Of a stretch of 64,000 nt of DNA, positions 17,510 through 28,835 are shown in pieces (position 1 is the stretch's first letter; the number at the start of each line of letters is the position of its first letter). This DNA comes from Usitatibacter rugosus. GTDB lineage: Bacteria > Pseudomonadota > Gammaproteobacteria > Burkholderiales > Usitatibacteraceae. The position numbers and the translations under genes are program-made. The stretch is taken from assembly GCF_013003965.1 (NCBI RefSeq), contig NZ_CP053069.1, forward strand, positions 1,457,419 through 1,521,418. Direction: 5' to 3'. Below the pieces are notes generated by a model that worked only from the letters and a program-made list of their open reading frames with translations, was not told the DNA's origin and did not search any database.

Positions 17510-19354
17510 CTACGCCTTCTTGGCCGGCATCATGTCCGTGATCGTGCCTTCCGCCATCTCGGCGGAGAAGAACACCGTCTCGGACAGCGTCGGATGCGGA
17601 TGGATCGTGAGGCCGATGTCCTCGGCGTCCGCGCCCATCTCGAGCGCCAGCACCGTCTCCGCGATCAGCTCGCCGGCATTCACGCCGACGATGTGGGCTC
17701 CGAGGATCTGCTTCGTGTCCTTCGCGTAGAGCACCTTGGTGAGGCCTTCCGAGCGCGCCATGCCCAGGGCCCGGCCGCTCGCGGCCCACGGGAACGCGGC
17801 CTTGTCGTACTCGATGCCCTGGGCTTTCGCGTCGGCTTCCGAGAGGCCCATCCAGGCCACTTCCGGATCGGTATACGCGACGCTGGGGATCGTGCGCGCG
17901 TCCCACACGTGGTGGCTCATGCCCGCGATCACTTCCGCGGCGAGCTTGCCCTCGTGCGTGGCCTTGTGCGCGAGCATCGGCTCGCCGACGATGTCGCCGA
18001 TCGCGAAGATGTGCGCGACGTTCGTGCGCATCTGGTTGTCCACGGGGATCCAGCCGCGGTCGTTCACGGTGACGCCGGCCTTGTCCGCGCCGATGTTCTT
18101 GCCGTTGGGCCGCCGGCCGACGGAGAGGAGCACGCGGTCATACACTTCCGCGGCCGGCGCGGGCGTGCCGCTGTCCGCGCTCTCGAACGTGGCCTTGAGT
18201 CCGGCGTCGGTGGACTCCAGCTTCGCGACCTTGGTCTTGAGCAGGATCTTCTCGTAGCGCTTCTCGATGCGTCGGTGGAGCGGCTTCACGATGTCCGGGT
18301 CGGCCGCGGGAATGAGGCGGTCGAGGAACTCCACCACCGTGACCTTCGAGCCGAGCGCGTCGTAGACCGTCGCCATCTCGAGGCCGATGATGCCGCCGCC
18401 GATGATGAGGATGCGCTTGGGAACATCCTTCAGCTCCAGCGCTCCGGTGGAGTCCATGAGGCGCGGGTCGTCGTACGGGAAGCCCGGGATCTGCGCCGAC
18501 TGCGAGCCGGCGGCGATGATGCAGTTGTCGAAGGAGATGGTCTTCCTGCCCTCCGCCGTCTGGACCTCGAGCGTGTGCGGGCTGGCGAACGCCGCCTTGC
18601 CGGTGACGACGGTGACCTTGCGGCCCTTCGCCATCGAGGCGAGGCCCTTGGTGAGCTTGCCCACCACGTCGTCCTTGAACTTGCGGAGCTTGTCGAGATC
18701 GATCTTCGCGTGGCCGAAGGTGACGCCGAGGTCCTCCATCTCCTCGGCATCGGCGATGACCTTCGCCGCGTGCAGCAGCGCCTTCGACGGGATGCAGCCC
18801 ACGTTCAGGCACACGCCGCCGATCACGGGATAGCGCTCGACCAGCACGACTTTCTTGCCGAGGTCCGCGGATCGGAAGGCGGCGGTGTAGCCGCCGGGGC
18901 CTGATCCCAGCACGAGCACTTCCGCGTGCAGGTCGGCATCGAGGCTCGCGAGCGTGGACTTGAGCTCGGCGCGCAGTTCCGCCGGGGAACGCTTGGGCTC
19001 GGCAGGAGCGGGCGCCGCGCTGGCGGGTGCTGCTGCCGCCGGTGCTGCCGCGGCGGGTGCGGGTGCTGGAGCAGGCGCCGCGGCTTTCGGCGCCGCCGCG
19101 GGCGCAGATGCCTCGGCGCTCGTCTCGATCGTGAGCAGCGCCGTGCCCTTCGAGACCTTGTCGCCCACCTTCACCTGGATCGCCTTCACCACGCCGCTGT
19201 GCGACGACGGCACCTCCATGGTGGCCTTGTCGGACTCGAGCGTGACGAGTGAATCCTCCTTGGCGACCGTGTCGCCGGGCTTCACCAGGATCTCGATGAC
19301 GGGGATGGCGTCGAAATCCCCGAGGTCGGGGACCTTTACCTCGATGGTTGCCAT
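17510..19354 (-). CDS. lpdA: dihydrolipoyl dehydrogenase (E3) with N-terminal lipoyl domain
   Basis: E3 of the pyruvate dehydrogenase complex, 614 residues; reoxidises dihydrolipoamide with NAD+. Residues 1-80 form a lipoyl domain with lipoylation Lys43 (ESDKATMEVPS). An Ala/Pro-rich linker (85-120) follows, then the FAD domain with redox-active pair GGVCLNVGCIPSK, NAD-binding GGGIIGLEMATVYDALG, and the C-terminal active-site His in HPHPTLSE. A lipoyl-bearing E3 is typical of betaproteobacterial and neisserial complexes. It is the last gene of the aceE-aceF-lpdA operon, 9 bases after aceF. Confidence 0.96.
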   Translation of the reverse strand: MATIEVKVPDLGDFDAIPVIEILVKPGDTVAKEDSLVTLESDKATMEVPSSHSGVVKAIQVKVGDKVSKGTALLTIETSAEASAPAAAPKAAAPAPAPAPAAAAPAAAAPASAAPAPAEPKRSPAELRAELKSTLASLDADLHAEVLVLGSGPGGYTAAFRSADLGKKVVLVERYPVIGGVCLNVGCIPSKALLHAAKVIADAEEMEDLGVTFGHAKIDLDKLRKFKDDVVGKLTKGLASMAKGRKVTVVTGKAAFASPHTLEVQTAEGRKTISFDNCIIAAGSQSAQIPGFPYDDPRLMDSTGALELKDVPKRILIIGGGIIGLEMATVYDALGSKVTVVEFLDRLIPAADPDIVKPLHRRIEKRYEKILLKTKVAKLESTDAGLKATFESADSGTPAPAAEVYDRVLLSVGRRPNGKNIGADKAGVTVNDRGWIPVDNQMRTNVAHIFAIGDIVGEPMLAHKATHEGKLAAEVIAGMSHHVWDARTIPSVAYTDPEVAWMGLSEADAKAQGIEYDKAAFPWAASGRALGMARSEGLTKVLYAKDTKQILGAHIVGVNAGELIAETVLALEMGADAEDIGLTIHPHPTLSETVFFSAEMAEGTITDMMPAKKA

Positions 19355-19363
19355 GGCGCGCCC

Positions 19364-20758
19364 CTAGAGAACGACGCGGCGCATGTCGGCGATGACCTGC
19401 GCGAGATAAGCCGTGAAGCGCGCGCCCAGGGCGCCATCGACCACGCGGTGGTCGTACGAGAGCGACAGCGGCAGCATGAGGCGCGGGGCGAACTGCTTGC
19501 CGTCCCACACCGGCTTCATGCCCGACTTGGACACGCCGAGGATCGCGACTTCGGGCGCGTTCACGATCGGCGTGAACATCGTGCCGCCGATGCCGCCGAG
19601 CGAAGAGATGGAGAACGTTCCACCCTGCATGTCGCCGGGGCCCAGCTTCCCCTCGCGCGCCTTGGCGGCGAGCTCGGCCGTCTCCCTCGCGATTTCCACG
19701 ACGCCCTTCTGGTCCGCGTTCTTGACCACGGGGACCACCAGGCCGTTGGGCGTGTCCGCCGCGAAGCCGATATTCCAGTAGCTCTTCAGGACGAGGTTGT
19801 CGCCGTCCAGGGAGCTGTTCACGATCGGGTACTTCTTGAGCGCCGCGACCGCCGCCTTGATCAAGAACGCGAGCGCCGTGACCTTGATGCCGGCCTTCGC
19901 GTTCTCCTCGTTGATCTTCGAACGGAAGGCCTCGAGCTCGGTGATGTCCGCCTCGTCGAACTGGGTGACGTGCGGGATCACGATCCAGTTCCGCGCGAGC
20001 GCCGGGCCCGAGATCTTCTGGATGCGCGAGAGCGGCTTCAGCTCGATGGGGCCGTGCTTCGCGAAATCGACCTTGGGCCACGCGGGCAGGCCGAGGTCGG
20101 AGAGACCGCCGCCTTTCGCGCTCGATGCGGCCGCGGAAGCAGCGCCACCTGCGAGCGCGCCCTTCACGAAGCCCTGGATGTCTTCCTTGAGGATGCGGCC
20201 TTTCGGTCCGCTTCCCGTGACGCGTGCGACGTCCACGCCCAGCTCGCGCGCGAAGCGCCGGACGCCGGGGCTTGCATGCGCGGCCACGCCCGGTGCCTGG
20301 GACAGCGGGGGCAGGGGCGGCGCCTGGAGCGTGCGGGCCTCGGTGACGGGAGCGGGGCTGGCGGGCGCGGGTCCCGACGGTGCGGCGGCCGGGGCTTCGG
20401 CTGCGGCCGGAGCCGCGGCCTTGGCTGCAGGGGCCGGAGCGGGCTTCGCGGACGCCGCGGGTGCGGGAGCCGGTGCGGGCTTCGCGGGCGCCGCTGCAGC
20501 AGCGGGTGCCGCGGCAGCGCCGGCGCCATCGAGCGTGAGGATGAGGCTGCCCTCGCTCACCTTGTCGCCGACCTTCACCTTCAGGTCCTTCACCACGCCG
20601 GCGATGGGCGACGGCACTTCCATCGTCGCCTTGTCCGACTCGAGCGTCACCAGCGAGTCGTCCTTCTTGACCGTATCGCCGGGCTTCACCAGGACTTCGA
20701 TGACGGGAATCTCGTCGAAGTCGCCGATGTCAGGGACCTTCACCTCGATGGCTGCCAC
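19364..20758 (-). CDS. aceF: dihydrolipoyllysine-residue acetyltransferase (E2) of pyruvate dehydrogenase
   Basis: E2 core, 464 residues. A single lipoyl domain (Lys43 in ESDKATMEVPS) is followed by a long Ala/Pro linker (about 80-155), the peripheral-subunit-binding domain (GVRRFARELGVDVARVTGSG, about 163-200), and the acetyltransferase domain with His437 and Asp441 in DHRVVDG. E. coli AceF has three lipoyl domains; here one sits on E2 and another on E3. Lies between aceE and lpdA on the same strand. Confidence 0.95.
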   Translation of the reverse strand: MAAIEVKVPDIGDFDEIPVIEVLVKPGDTVKKDDSLVTLESDKATMEVPSPIAGVVKDLKVKVGDKVSEGSLILTLDGAGAAAAPAAAAAPAKPAPAPAPAASAKPAPAPAAKAAAPAAAEAPAAAPSGPAPASPAPVTEARTLQAPPLPPLSQAPGVAAHASPGVRRFARELGVDVARVTGSGPKGRILKEDIQGFVKGALAGGAASAAASSAKGGGLSDLGLPAWPKVDFAKHGPIELKPLSRIQKISGPALARNWIVIPHVTQFDEADITELEAFRSKINEENAKAGIKVTALAFLIKAAVAALKKYPIVNSSLDGDNLVLKSYWNIGFAADTPNGLVVPVVKNADQKGVVEIARETAELAAKAREGKLGPGDMQGGTFSISSLGGIGGTMFTPIVNAPEVAILGVSKSGMKPVWDGKQFAPRLMLPLSLSYDHRVVDGALGARFTAYLAQVIADMRRVVL

Positions 20759-20807
20759 GCGCGCTGCTCCTCGTGAGTTTTCTTGTGGGATTGCGGTTGT
20801 CCTGCGC

Positions 20808-23468
<2,661 letters not shown>

Positions 23469-23885
23469 GGCGATGTGCTCTTGGTGGCGGTGGGAAGGGG
23501 TGAGCGGGACTGCGGGAAGATTCACGGGAGGTCTCCGTGAATCGCAATCGTATAATGGCCGGCGTTGCAGCGGAAAGCAGGGTCGAAACCGGCCCACCGG
23601 ACCCTAAAGTGTGCTTAGAAATCAGGCATTTCGGGCGGGAAACGTGATTGTTTCTCAGAAAAGCATTTTAAGTTATTATAAATCCGAGTTTTTGCGGGTC
23701 TGGGCAGGGGGAGTGCGAGGGATCCGGGCGAAACGACCCGGCAGGGCCCCGCCAAGGGCGGGCGAGAGCACGCAACGGACAGCGACAAAAAAGAACCGTC
23801 ATATGAGCACGAGGGCGCAGAAGTCAGGGGAGAAGGGCGCGGCCACCATCGTCGGCCCCGCCATGGGTCATCGCCGGAGGCGCGC
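23469..23885. other. divergent intergenic region between aceE and the PP2C gene
   Basis: A 417-base gap between divergent genes. It contains a palindrome (23519-23543), a TATAAT on the plus strand at 23551-23556, and an AT-rich block (about 23645-23695) unlike the GC-rich surroundings. The block has a TATAAT on the minus strand (23680-23675) and TTGTTT on the plus strand (23648-23653). A 28-codon frame starting MSTRAQKSGEKG (23803-23889) ends in a TTGA overlap with the phosphatase start; it may be a leader peptide, but I see no ribosome-binding site for it. Confidence 0.6.
23519..23543. promoter_or_regulatory. perfect palindrome upstream of aceE, candidate operator
   Basis: Nine-base arms GATTCACGG (23519-23527) and CCGTGAATC (23535-23543) with a seven-base spacer, about 50 bases before the aceE start codon and next to a TATAAT-like element. 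Size and position fit a dimeric repressor site for the pyruvate dehydrogenase operon, but it could also be a hairpin in the 5' leader. The regulator is unknown. Confidence 0.5.
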
Positions 23886-24710
23886 TTGAGCCTTCCCGAG
23901 GCGCTCCTCTTCGCCGCGCTGACGGATCCGGGGCGAGTGCGCGACCACAACGAGGACTGCATCGAGTCGCGTCCCGAGATCGGCCTGTACGTCCTTGCCG
24001 ACGGCATGGGCGGCTACAACGCCGGCGAAGTGGCGAGCGGCATGGCGACCTCGCTGATCGCCGACGGCTTGCAGGAAACGTGGCAGATCAAGGACGTGGA
24101 CAAGCTGGGCCGCGGCGAGGCGATGGGCCTGTCCGAGAAGCTCACGAAAGAGCAGATCGGCCGCGCCAACACCGCGATCTTCACGACTTCGCAGAACAAC
24201 CCCGAATGCGCGGGGATGGGAACGACGCTCGTCGTATGCCTCTTCTACGACAACTTCGTCACCGTCGCGCACATCGGCGACTCGCGCCTCTACCGGCTGC
24301 GGGGCGAGCAGATGGAGCAGGTCACGCGCGACCACTCCCTGCTCCAGGAGCAACTGGATTCCGGCCTCATCACGCCGGAGGAAGCGAAGCTGTCCCAGAA
24401 CAAGAATTTGGTGACGCGCGCGCTGGGGATCGACCCGATGGTCGAGCCCGAGCTGCACGTCTACGAAACGCAGCCGGACGACGTCTACCTGCTCTGCTCC
24501 GATGGACTGAGCGACATGGTGGACGACGAGGAGATCCGCTTGACACTGATCACGCTCAAGAGCAACCCGAGCCTGTTGGTGCAGCAGCTCGTCCAGGCAG
24601 CGAACGACAACGGGGGCCGGGACAACATCTCGGCCATGCTGATCCACGTGACCTCGCCCTATGGCGTGCCGCGCGGCTGGCTCGCCCGCTTCAAGGCTTT
24701 CTTCCGGTAA
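23886..24710 (+). CDS. PP2C-family serine/threonine protein phosphatase
   Basis: Metal-dependent protein phosphatase, 274 residues, soluble. PP2C motifs in order: RVRDHNEDC, LYVLADGMGGYNAG, CAGMGTTLVV, VAHIGDSRLYRL, VYLLCSDGLSDMV and GRDNISAMLI; all metal-binding aspartates appear kept. TTG 23886 is chosen because a GGAGG lies six bases upstream and no ATG/GTG fits. It opens a plus-strand cluster with an FHA protein, an MBL hydrolase, a motor ATPase and an HD-GYP protein. No protein kinase gene is present in the window, so its substrate kinase must be elsewhere. Confidence 0.9.
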   Translation: MSLPEALLFAALTDPGRVRDHNEDCIESRPEIGLYVLADGMGGYNAGEVASGMATSLIADGLQETWQIKDVDKLGRGEAMGLSEKLTKEQIGRANTAIFTTSQNNPECAGMGTTLVVCLFYDNFVTVAHIGDSRLYRLRGEQMEQVTRDHSLLQEQLDSGLITPEEAKLSQNKNLVTRALGIDPMVEPELHVYETQPDDVYLLCSDGLSDMVDDEEIRLTLITLKSNPSLLVQQLVQAANDNGGRDNISAMLIHVTSPYGVPRGWLARFKAFFR

Positions 24711-24743
24711 GTAACGCTGCGCAAGAGCGCAAGGAAAACGACC

Positions 24744-25544
24744 ATGGCCAAGCTGATTGTGAGTGTCGACGGGCAAGTGCTCAAGGAGCACGTGCTCAAC
24801 AAGGAGCGGACGTTGATCGGCCGCAAGCCGCACAACGACATCCAGATCGACAACCTCGCCATCTCCGGCGAGCACGCGGCGATCATCACGATCCTGAACG
24901 ACTCGTTCATCGAGGACCTGGGCAGCACCAACGGAACCATGGTCAACGGGAAGCCGGTCAAGAAGCACTTCCTCCAGAACAACGACGTCGTCGAGATCGG
25001 CAAGCACAAGCTCAAGTACTTCAACGACCAGCCGCAGGCCGCCACCGCCGCGGACTTCGAGAAGACGATGATCATCCGCAACCCGGCCAAGATCGCCCCG
25101 GCTCCCGCCCCGGCGCCCGCGCCCCGGGATGCGGCCGGCGATACCTCGACCGGCATGAAGGCCTTCCAGCAGTCGGACGCGACCCGGCCGGTGAACCCCA
25201 GCGTCCCGCCTCCGGCCCCGCCGCCTGCCGCGCAGGCCCAGGCGCCCGCGGCCCCCGCCGCGGCCCCCGCGACCCCGCTGCGCGAGGCCGCGATCCAGGT
25301 CCTGTCCGGTGCAGCCGCCGGCCGGACCCTGGACCTCACCAAGAACCTCACCACGATCGGCAAGCCGGGCCTCCAGGTGGCCGTGATCACGAAGCGCCCC
25401 AACGGGTACTTCATCACCCACGTCGAGGGCGCCACGTACCCCACGCTGAACGGCACCTCGCTCGGCGCCCAGGCCCACATGCTGAACGACCACGACCTGA
25501 TCGAGATCGCGGGCGTGAAGATGGAGTTCTTCTACAAGCCCTGA
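24744..25544 (+). CDS. FHA domain protein (intact plus degenerate FHA)
   Basis: A 266-residue cytoplasmic adaptor. The first FHA domain (1-95) has the phosphothreonine-binding residues: LIGRKPHND, SGEHA and GSTNGTMVNG. An EKTMII stretch near 110, similar to Thr phospho-acceptor motifs beside FHA domains, precedes an Ala/Pro linker (120-190). The second FHA-like fold (195-266) keeps LNGT but lacks the GR and SxxH residues (IGKPGLQ), so it probably does not bind phosphothreonine. It lies 33 bases after the PP2C gene, a pairing typical of threonine-phosphorylation switches. Confidence 0.88.
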   Translation: MAKLIVSVDGQVLKEHVLNKERTLIGRKPHNDIQIDNLAISGEHAAIITILNDSFIEDLGSTNGTMVNGKPVKKHFLQNNDVVEIGKHKLKYFNDQPQAATAADFEKTMIIRNPAKIAPAPAPAPAPRDAAGDTSTGMKAFQQSDATRPVNPSVPPPAPPPAAQAQAPAAPAAAPATPLREAAIQVLSGAAAGRTLDLTKNLTTIGKPGLQVAVITKRPNGYFITHVEGATYPTLNGTSLGAQAHMLNDHDLIEIAGVKMEFFYKP

Positions 25545-25646
25545 GCCCGGGCGGCCCTTGCCCATGGCTGGGACGCTGGATTGTGCGGGTGAATTCTGTG
25601 GTCTTCCGCACACCGCCGGCAGGGCGTTTTGCCCGATAATCCGCCC

Positions 25647-26411
25647 ATGAGGATCCGTGTGCTCGGCTGCAGTGGCGGCATCGGCGGAAGCCTTCGCACG
25701 ACGTCCCTGCTCGTCGATGACGATGTGCTGATCGACGCGGGTACCGGCGTGGGCGATCTCGCGCTCGAGAACCTCGCGAAGATCGACCACATCTTCGTGA
25801 GCCACTCGCACCTCGACCACGTCTGCAGCATCCCGTTCCTGGTGGACTCGGTGTGCTGGATGCGGGGCAGCCCGATCGTGGTCTACGGCATCGCCGAGAC
25901 GCTCGACATCCTGCGCACCCACCTGTTCAACTGGAAGCTCTGGCCGGACTTCACGCAGATACCCGATGGGGACCACCCGTTCATGATCTACCGCGAGATC
26001 AAGCCCGGCGAGACGGTCGATCTGAACGGACGGCGCATCACGGCGATCCCGGCCAACCACACCGTTCCCGCGGTCGGCTATTTCGTGGACTCCGGGCGCG
26101 CCTCCCTGGTCTACAGCGGCGACACCGCCCCCCACGACGCGCTCTGGGACGTGGTGAACGGCGCCAAGAACCTCAAGTACCTCATCATCGAGACGGCCTT
26201 CTCCAACAAGGAGAAGGACATCGCGATCGCCTCCAAGCACATGTACCCCAGCCTGCTCGCCTCGGAGCTGGAGAAGATGCGCGCCAAGCCCGAGGTCTTC
26301 ATCACGCACTTGAAGCCGGGCGAGGGCGCGCTCACGATGAAGGAAGTGAACGAGCACGCCGGGCGCTGGCGCCCGCGCATGCTCGAGAACAACCAGGAAT
26401 TCTTGCTCTAG
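25647..26411 (+). CDS. MBL-fold hydrolase resembling class II 3',5'-cyclic-nucleotide phosphodiesterase
   Basis: A 254-residue metallo-beta-lactamase-fold protein. The metal motif is HSHLDH (His53, His55, Asp57, His58), with further ligands at His138 (ANHTVP), Asp159 (YSGDTAPH) and His221 (THLKPG). The opening RVLGCSGG and HSHLDHVCSIPFLVDSV resemble class II cAMP phosphodiesterases, without the full family signature, so cyclic-nucleotide hydrolysis is probable but not certain; an RNase Z-like role is the alternative. I use ATG 25647; a GATAAT eleven bases upstream could make the mRNA leaderless. Confidence 0.75.
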   Translation: MRIRVLGCSGGIGGSLRTTSLLVDDDVLIDAGTGVGDLALENLAKIDHIFVSHSHLDHVCSIPFLVDSVCWMRGSPIVVYGIAETLDILRTHLFNWKLWPDFTQIPDGDHPFMIYREIKPGETVDLNGRRITAIPANHTVPAVGYFVDSGRASLVYSGDTAPHDALWDVVNGAKNLKYLIIETAFSNKEKDIAIASKHMYPSLLASELEKMRAKPEVFITHLKPGEGALTMKEVNEHAGRWRPRMLENNQEFLL

Positions 26412-26444
26412 CAACCCCGGAAACGGAAAAAGGCAGGTGCACCC

Positions 26445-28835
26445 ATGAGCGCAGTGCTCGAACCGAAGATGCAACCCGCGGCCAACGTGGCCGACATGAG
26501 CGCGAAGCTCGCGTTCTCGAAGAAGATCCAGGTCGTCACGAACCGGATCCACTCGACCGCGAACATCGACGAGATCATCCTCGACGTGTCGCGCGACATC
26601 TGCCAGCTCTTCGAGGCGGACCGCATGACGGTCTACACGATCAGCGAGGACCTGAGCTCGATCGTCTCCAAGGTGAAGACGGGGTTGAACTCCTTCAAGG
26701 ACATCAAGCTCCCGATCTCGGAGTCGTCGCTCGCCGGCTACTGCGCGCTGAACAAGCGCCACATGAACATCAAGGACGTCTACGACGACGCCGAGCTGAA
26801 GCAGTTCTCGCCCAACCTCACGTTCCTGAAGGCGGTCGACCAGCGCACCGGCTACCGCTCGAAGCAGATGCTGATCGCCCCGATCCTGGGCGGCGAGTCG
26901 GGCTCGGAGCTGATGGGCGTTCTCCAGCTCATCAACAACCTCTCCGGCCAGCCGTTCAACGCGCTGCACGACGAGGGCGTGGCCGAGCTCGCGAAGACGC
27001 TCGCCATCGCCTTCCGCGTCCGCCAGCAGATGCCGGGCTCGATCCAGTCGAAGTTCGAGTACCTGGTGGTGGACAACGTGATCGCCGCCGGCGAGCTCGA
27101 GCTCGCCACCCGCACGGCGCGGCGCAAGAACAAGAACGTCGAGGACATCCTCGTCGACGAGTTCCAGGTGAAGCCCGCGGCCATCGGTGCCGCGCTCGCC
27201 AAGTTCTTCAGCTGCGAGTACGAGCCGCACAAATCCGACCGCATCAAGCCGCCGGACCTGCTGAAGAACATCAAGCGCGACTACTGCGAGGGCAACCACT
27301 GGCTGCCGCTCGAGGACTCCAAGGCGGGCGTGGTGATCATGTCCACCGACCCCGAGCGAGTGCGCAACTCGAAGATGGTGGAGAACGTCTTCCCGCGCTC
27401 CAAGGTGGTCTACAAGGTCACCACCGAGAAGGACTTCAAGCTCACGCTCGACCTCTACTTCGGCGCCGAGATGCTGGGCGGGGGTAGCAACGAGTCGATC
27501 GGCGACCTGCTTTCGAGCCTGGACGACGAAGAGGATCTGGTTGCGTCCGGCGGCGTCGATGATGTCTCCGCGGCCGCCGACAACGAGCTGGTGAAGCTCG
27601 TGAACAAGATCATCGTGGACGCCTACCACCAGGGCGCCTCGGACATCCACATCGAGCCGATGCCGGGCAAGGGCAAGGTGGGCATCCGCTTCCGCAAGGA
27701 CGGGACGCTGTCGAACTACATCGAGGTGCCGGCGGCCTACCGCTCGCCGCTGGTCACGCGCCTGAAGATCATGTGCGACCTGGACATCTCCGAGAAGCGC
27801 AAGCCCCAGGACGGCAAGATCAAGTTCAAGAAGTACGGCCCGCTCGACATCGAGCTTCGCGTCGCGACCATCCCGACCGCGGGCGGCGTCGAGGATATCG
27901 TGATGCGCATCCTCGCCGCGGGCGAGCCCATCCCGCTCGACAAGCTGGGGGTGTTGCCGCTCAACATGGAGCGCCTCAAGGGGTGCATCTCGAAGCCCTA
28001 TGGCCTCTTCTTCGTCTGTGGCCCGACCGGCTCCGGCAAGACCACCACGCTGCACTCCGTGCTGGGCCACCTGAACAACGTCGACACCAAGATCTGGACG
28101 GCTGAAGACCCCGTCGAAATCACGCAGAAGGGCCTGCGCCAGTGCCAAACGAACCCGAAAGCGGGATTCACCTTCGCCGTGGCCATGAAGTCGTTCCTGC
28201 GCGCGGATCCGGACATCATCATGGTCGGTGAGATGCGCGACAAGGAAACGACCGGCATGGGCATCGAGGCCTCGCTTACGGGCCACCTGGTGTTCGCCAC
28301 GCTCCACACGAACTCCGCGCCGGAATCGATCATCCGCCTGCTCGACATGGGCCTGGACCCGTTCAACTTCGCCGACGCGCTGCTGGGCATCCTGGCGCAG
28401 CGCCTGGCCAAGCGGCTGTGCAAGTGCAAGGAGGCGTACAAGCCGTCGGCCGATGAGGTGAAGCACTTCCTCACCGAGTACTGCGACGAGCTGAAGAACA
28501 CCGAGGAGTTCAAGAAGGACGTGAACGCCGGCTACAAGAAGGTGTTCGACCGCTTCCAGGCCGACTACGGCTTCGGCAAGGCCGACTACGTGTTGTACAA
28601 GCCGAAGGGCTGCGACGCGTGCAGCGGCAGCGGCTACAAGGGCCGCGTCGGCCTGCACGAGCTGATGGTGGGCTCGGATGCCGTGAAGAAGCTGATCCAG
28701 GAGCACGCGCGCGTGGCGCAGCTCCTCACACAGGCGCTCGCCGACGGCATGCTCACGCTGAAGATGGACGGGATGGAAAAGGTGCTGCAGGGGGTGACCG
28801 ACATGTTCCAGGTCCGGACCGTCTGCATCAAGTGA
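26445..28835 (+). CDS. GspE/PilB-family motor ATPase with N-terminal GAF domain
   Basis: A 796-residue ATPase. Residues 25-190 form a GAF domain ending in GVLQLINN..F171..D176-E177, a partial NKFDE-like pattern known from cyclic-nucleotide-binding GAF domains. Residues 195-350 look like a GspE/MshE N-terminal domain, and 400-790 are the secretion ATPase core: Walker A CGPTGSGKTTT (G526 on), Asp-box region TAEDPVE, Walker B DIIMVGEMRD and the His box GHLVFATLHTNSAPES. A four-Cys metal site is split as CKCKE and CDACSGSG. It would power pilus or type II assembly; its partners are not adjacent. The HD-GYP gene overlaps its stop by 4 bases. Confidence 0.88.
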   Translation: MSAVLEPKMQPAANVADMSAKLAFSKKIQVVTNRIHSTANIDEIILDVSRDICQLFEADRMTVYTISEDLSSIVSKVKTGLNSFKDIKLPISESSLAGYCALNKRHMNIKDVYDDAELKQFSPNLTFLKAVDQRTGYRSKQMLIAPILGGESGSELMGVLQLINNLSGQPFNALHDEGVAELAKTLAIAFRVRQQMPGSIQSKFEYLVVDNVIAAGELELATRTARRKNKNVEDILVDEFQVKPAAIGAALAKFFSCEYEPHKSDRIKPPDLLKNIKRDYCEGNHWLPLEDSKAGVVIMSTDPERVRNSKMVENVFPRSKVVYKVTTEKDFKLTLDLYFGAEMLGGGSNESIGDLLSSLDDEEDLVASGGVDDVSAAADNELVKLVNKIIVDAYHQGASDIHIEPMPGKGKVGIRFRKDGTLSNYIEVPAAYRSPLVTRLKIMCDLDISEKRKPQDGKIKFKKYGPLDIELRVATIPTAGGVEDIVMRILAAGEPIPLDKLGVLPLNMERLKGCISKPYGLFFVCGPTGSGKTTTLHSVLGHLNNVDTKIWTAEDPVEITQKGLRQCQTNPKAGFTFAVAMKSFLRADPDIIMVGEMRDKETTGMGIEASLTGHLVFATLHTNSAPESIIRLLDMGLDPFNFADALLGILAQRLAKRLCKCKEAYKPSADEVKHFLTEYCDELKNTEEFKKDVNAGYKKVFDRFQADYGFGKADYVLYKPKGCDACSGSGYKGRVGLHELMVGSDAVKKLIQEHARVAQLLTQALADGMLTLKMDGMEKVLQGVTDMFQVRTVCIK

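Noticed and set aside
23611-23889. Open frame of 92 codons upstream of the PP2C gene
   Set aside because: Most of it lies in the AT-rich promoter region and is not protein-like. Only the last 28 codons might be a coupled leader, and they lack a ribosome-binding site, so it is mentioned in the intergenic entry only.
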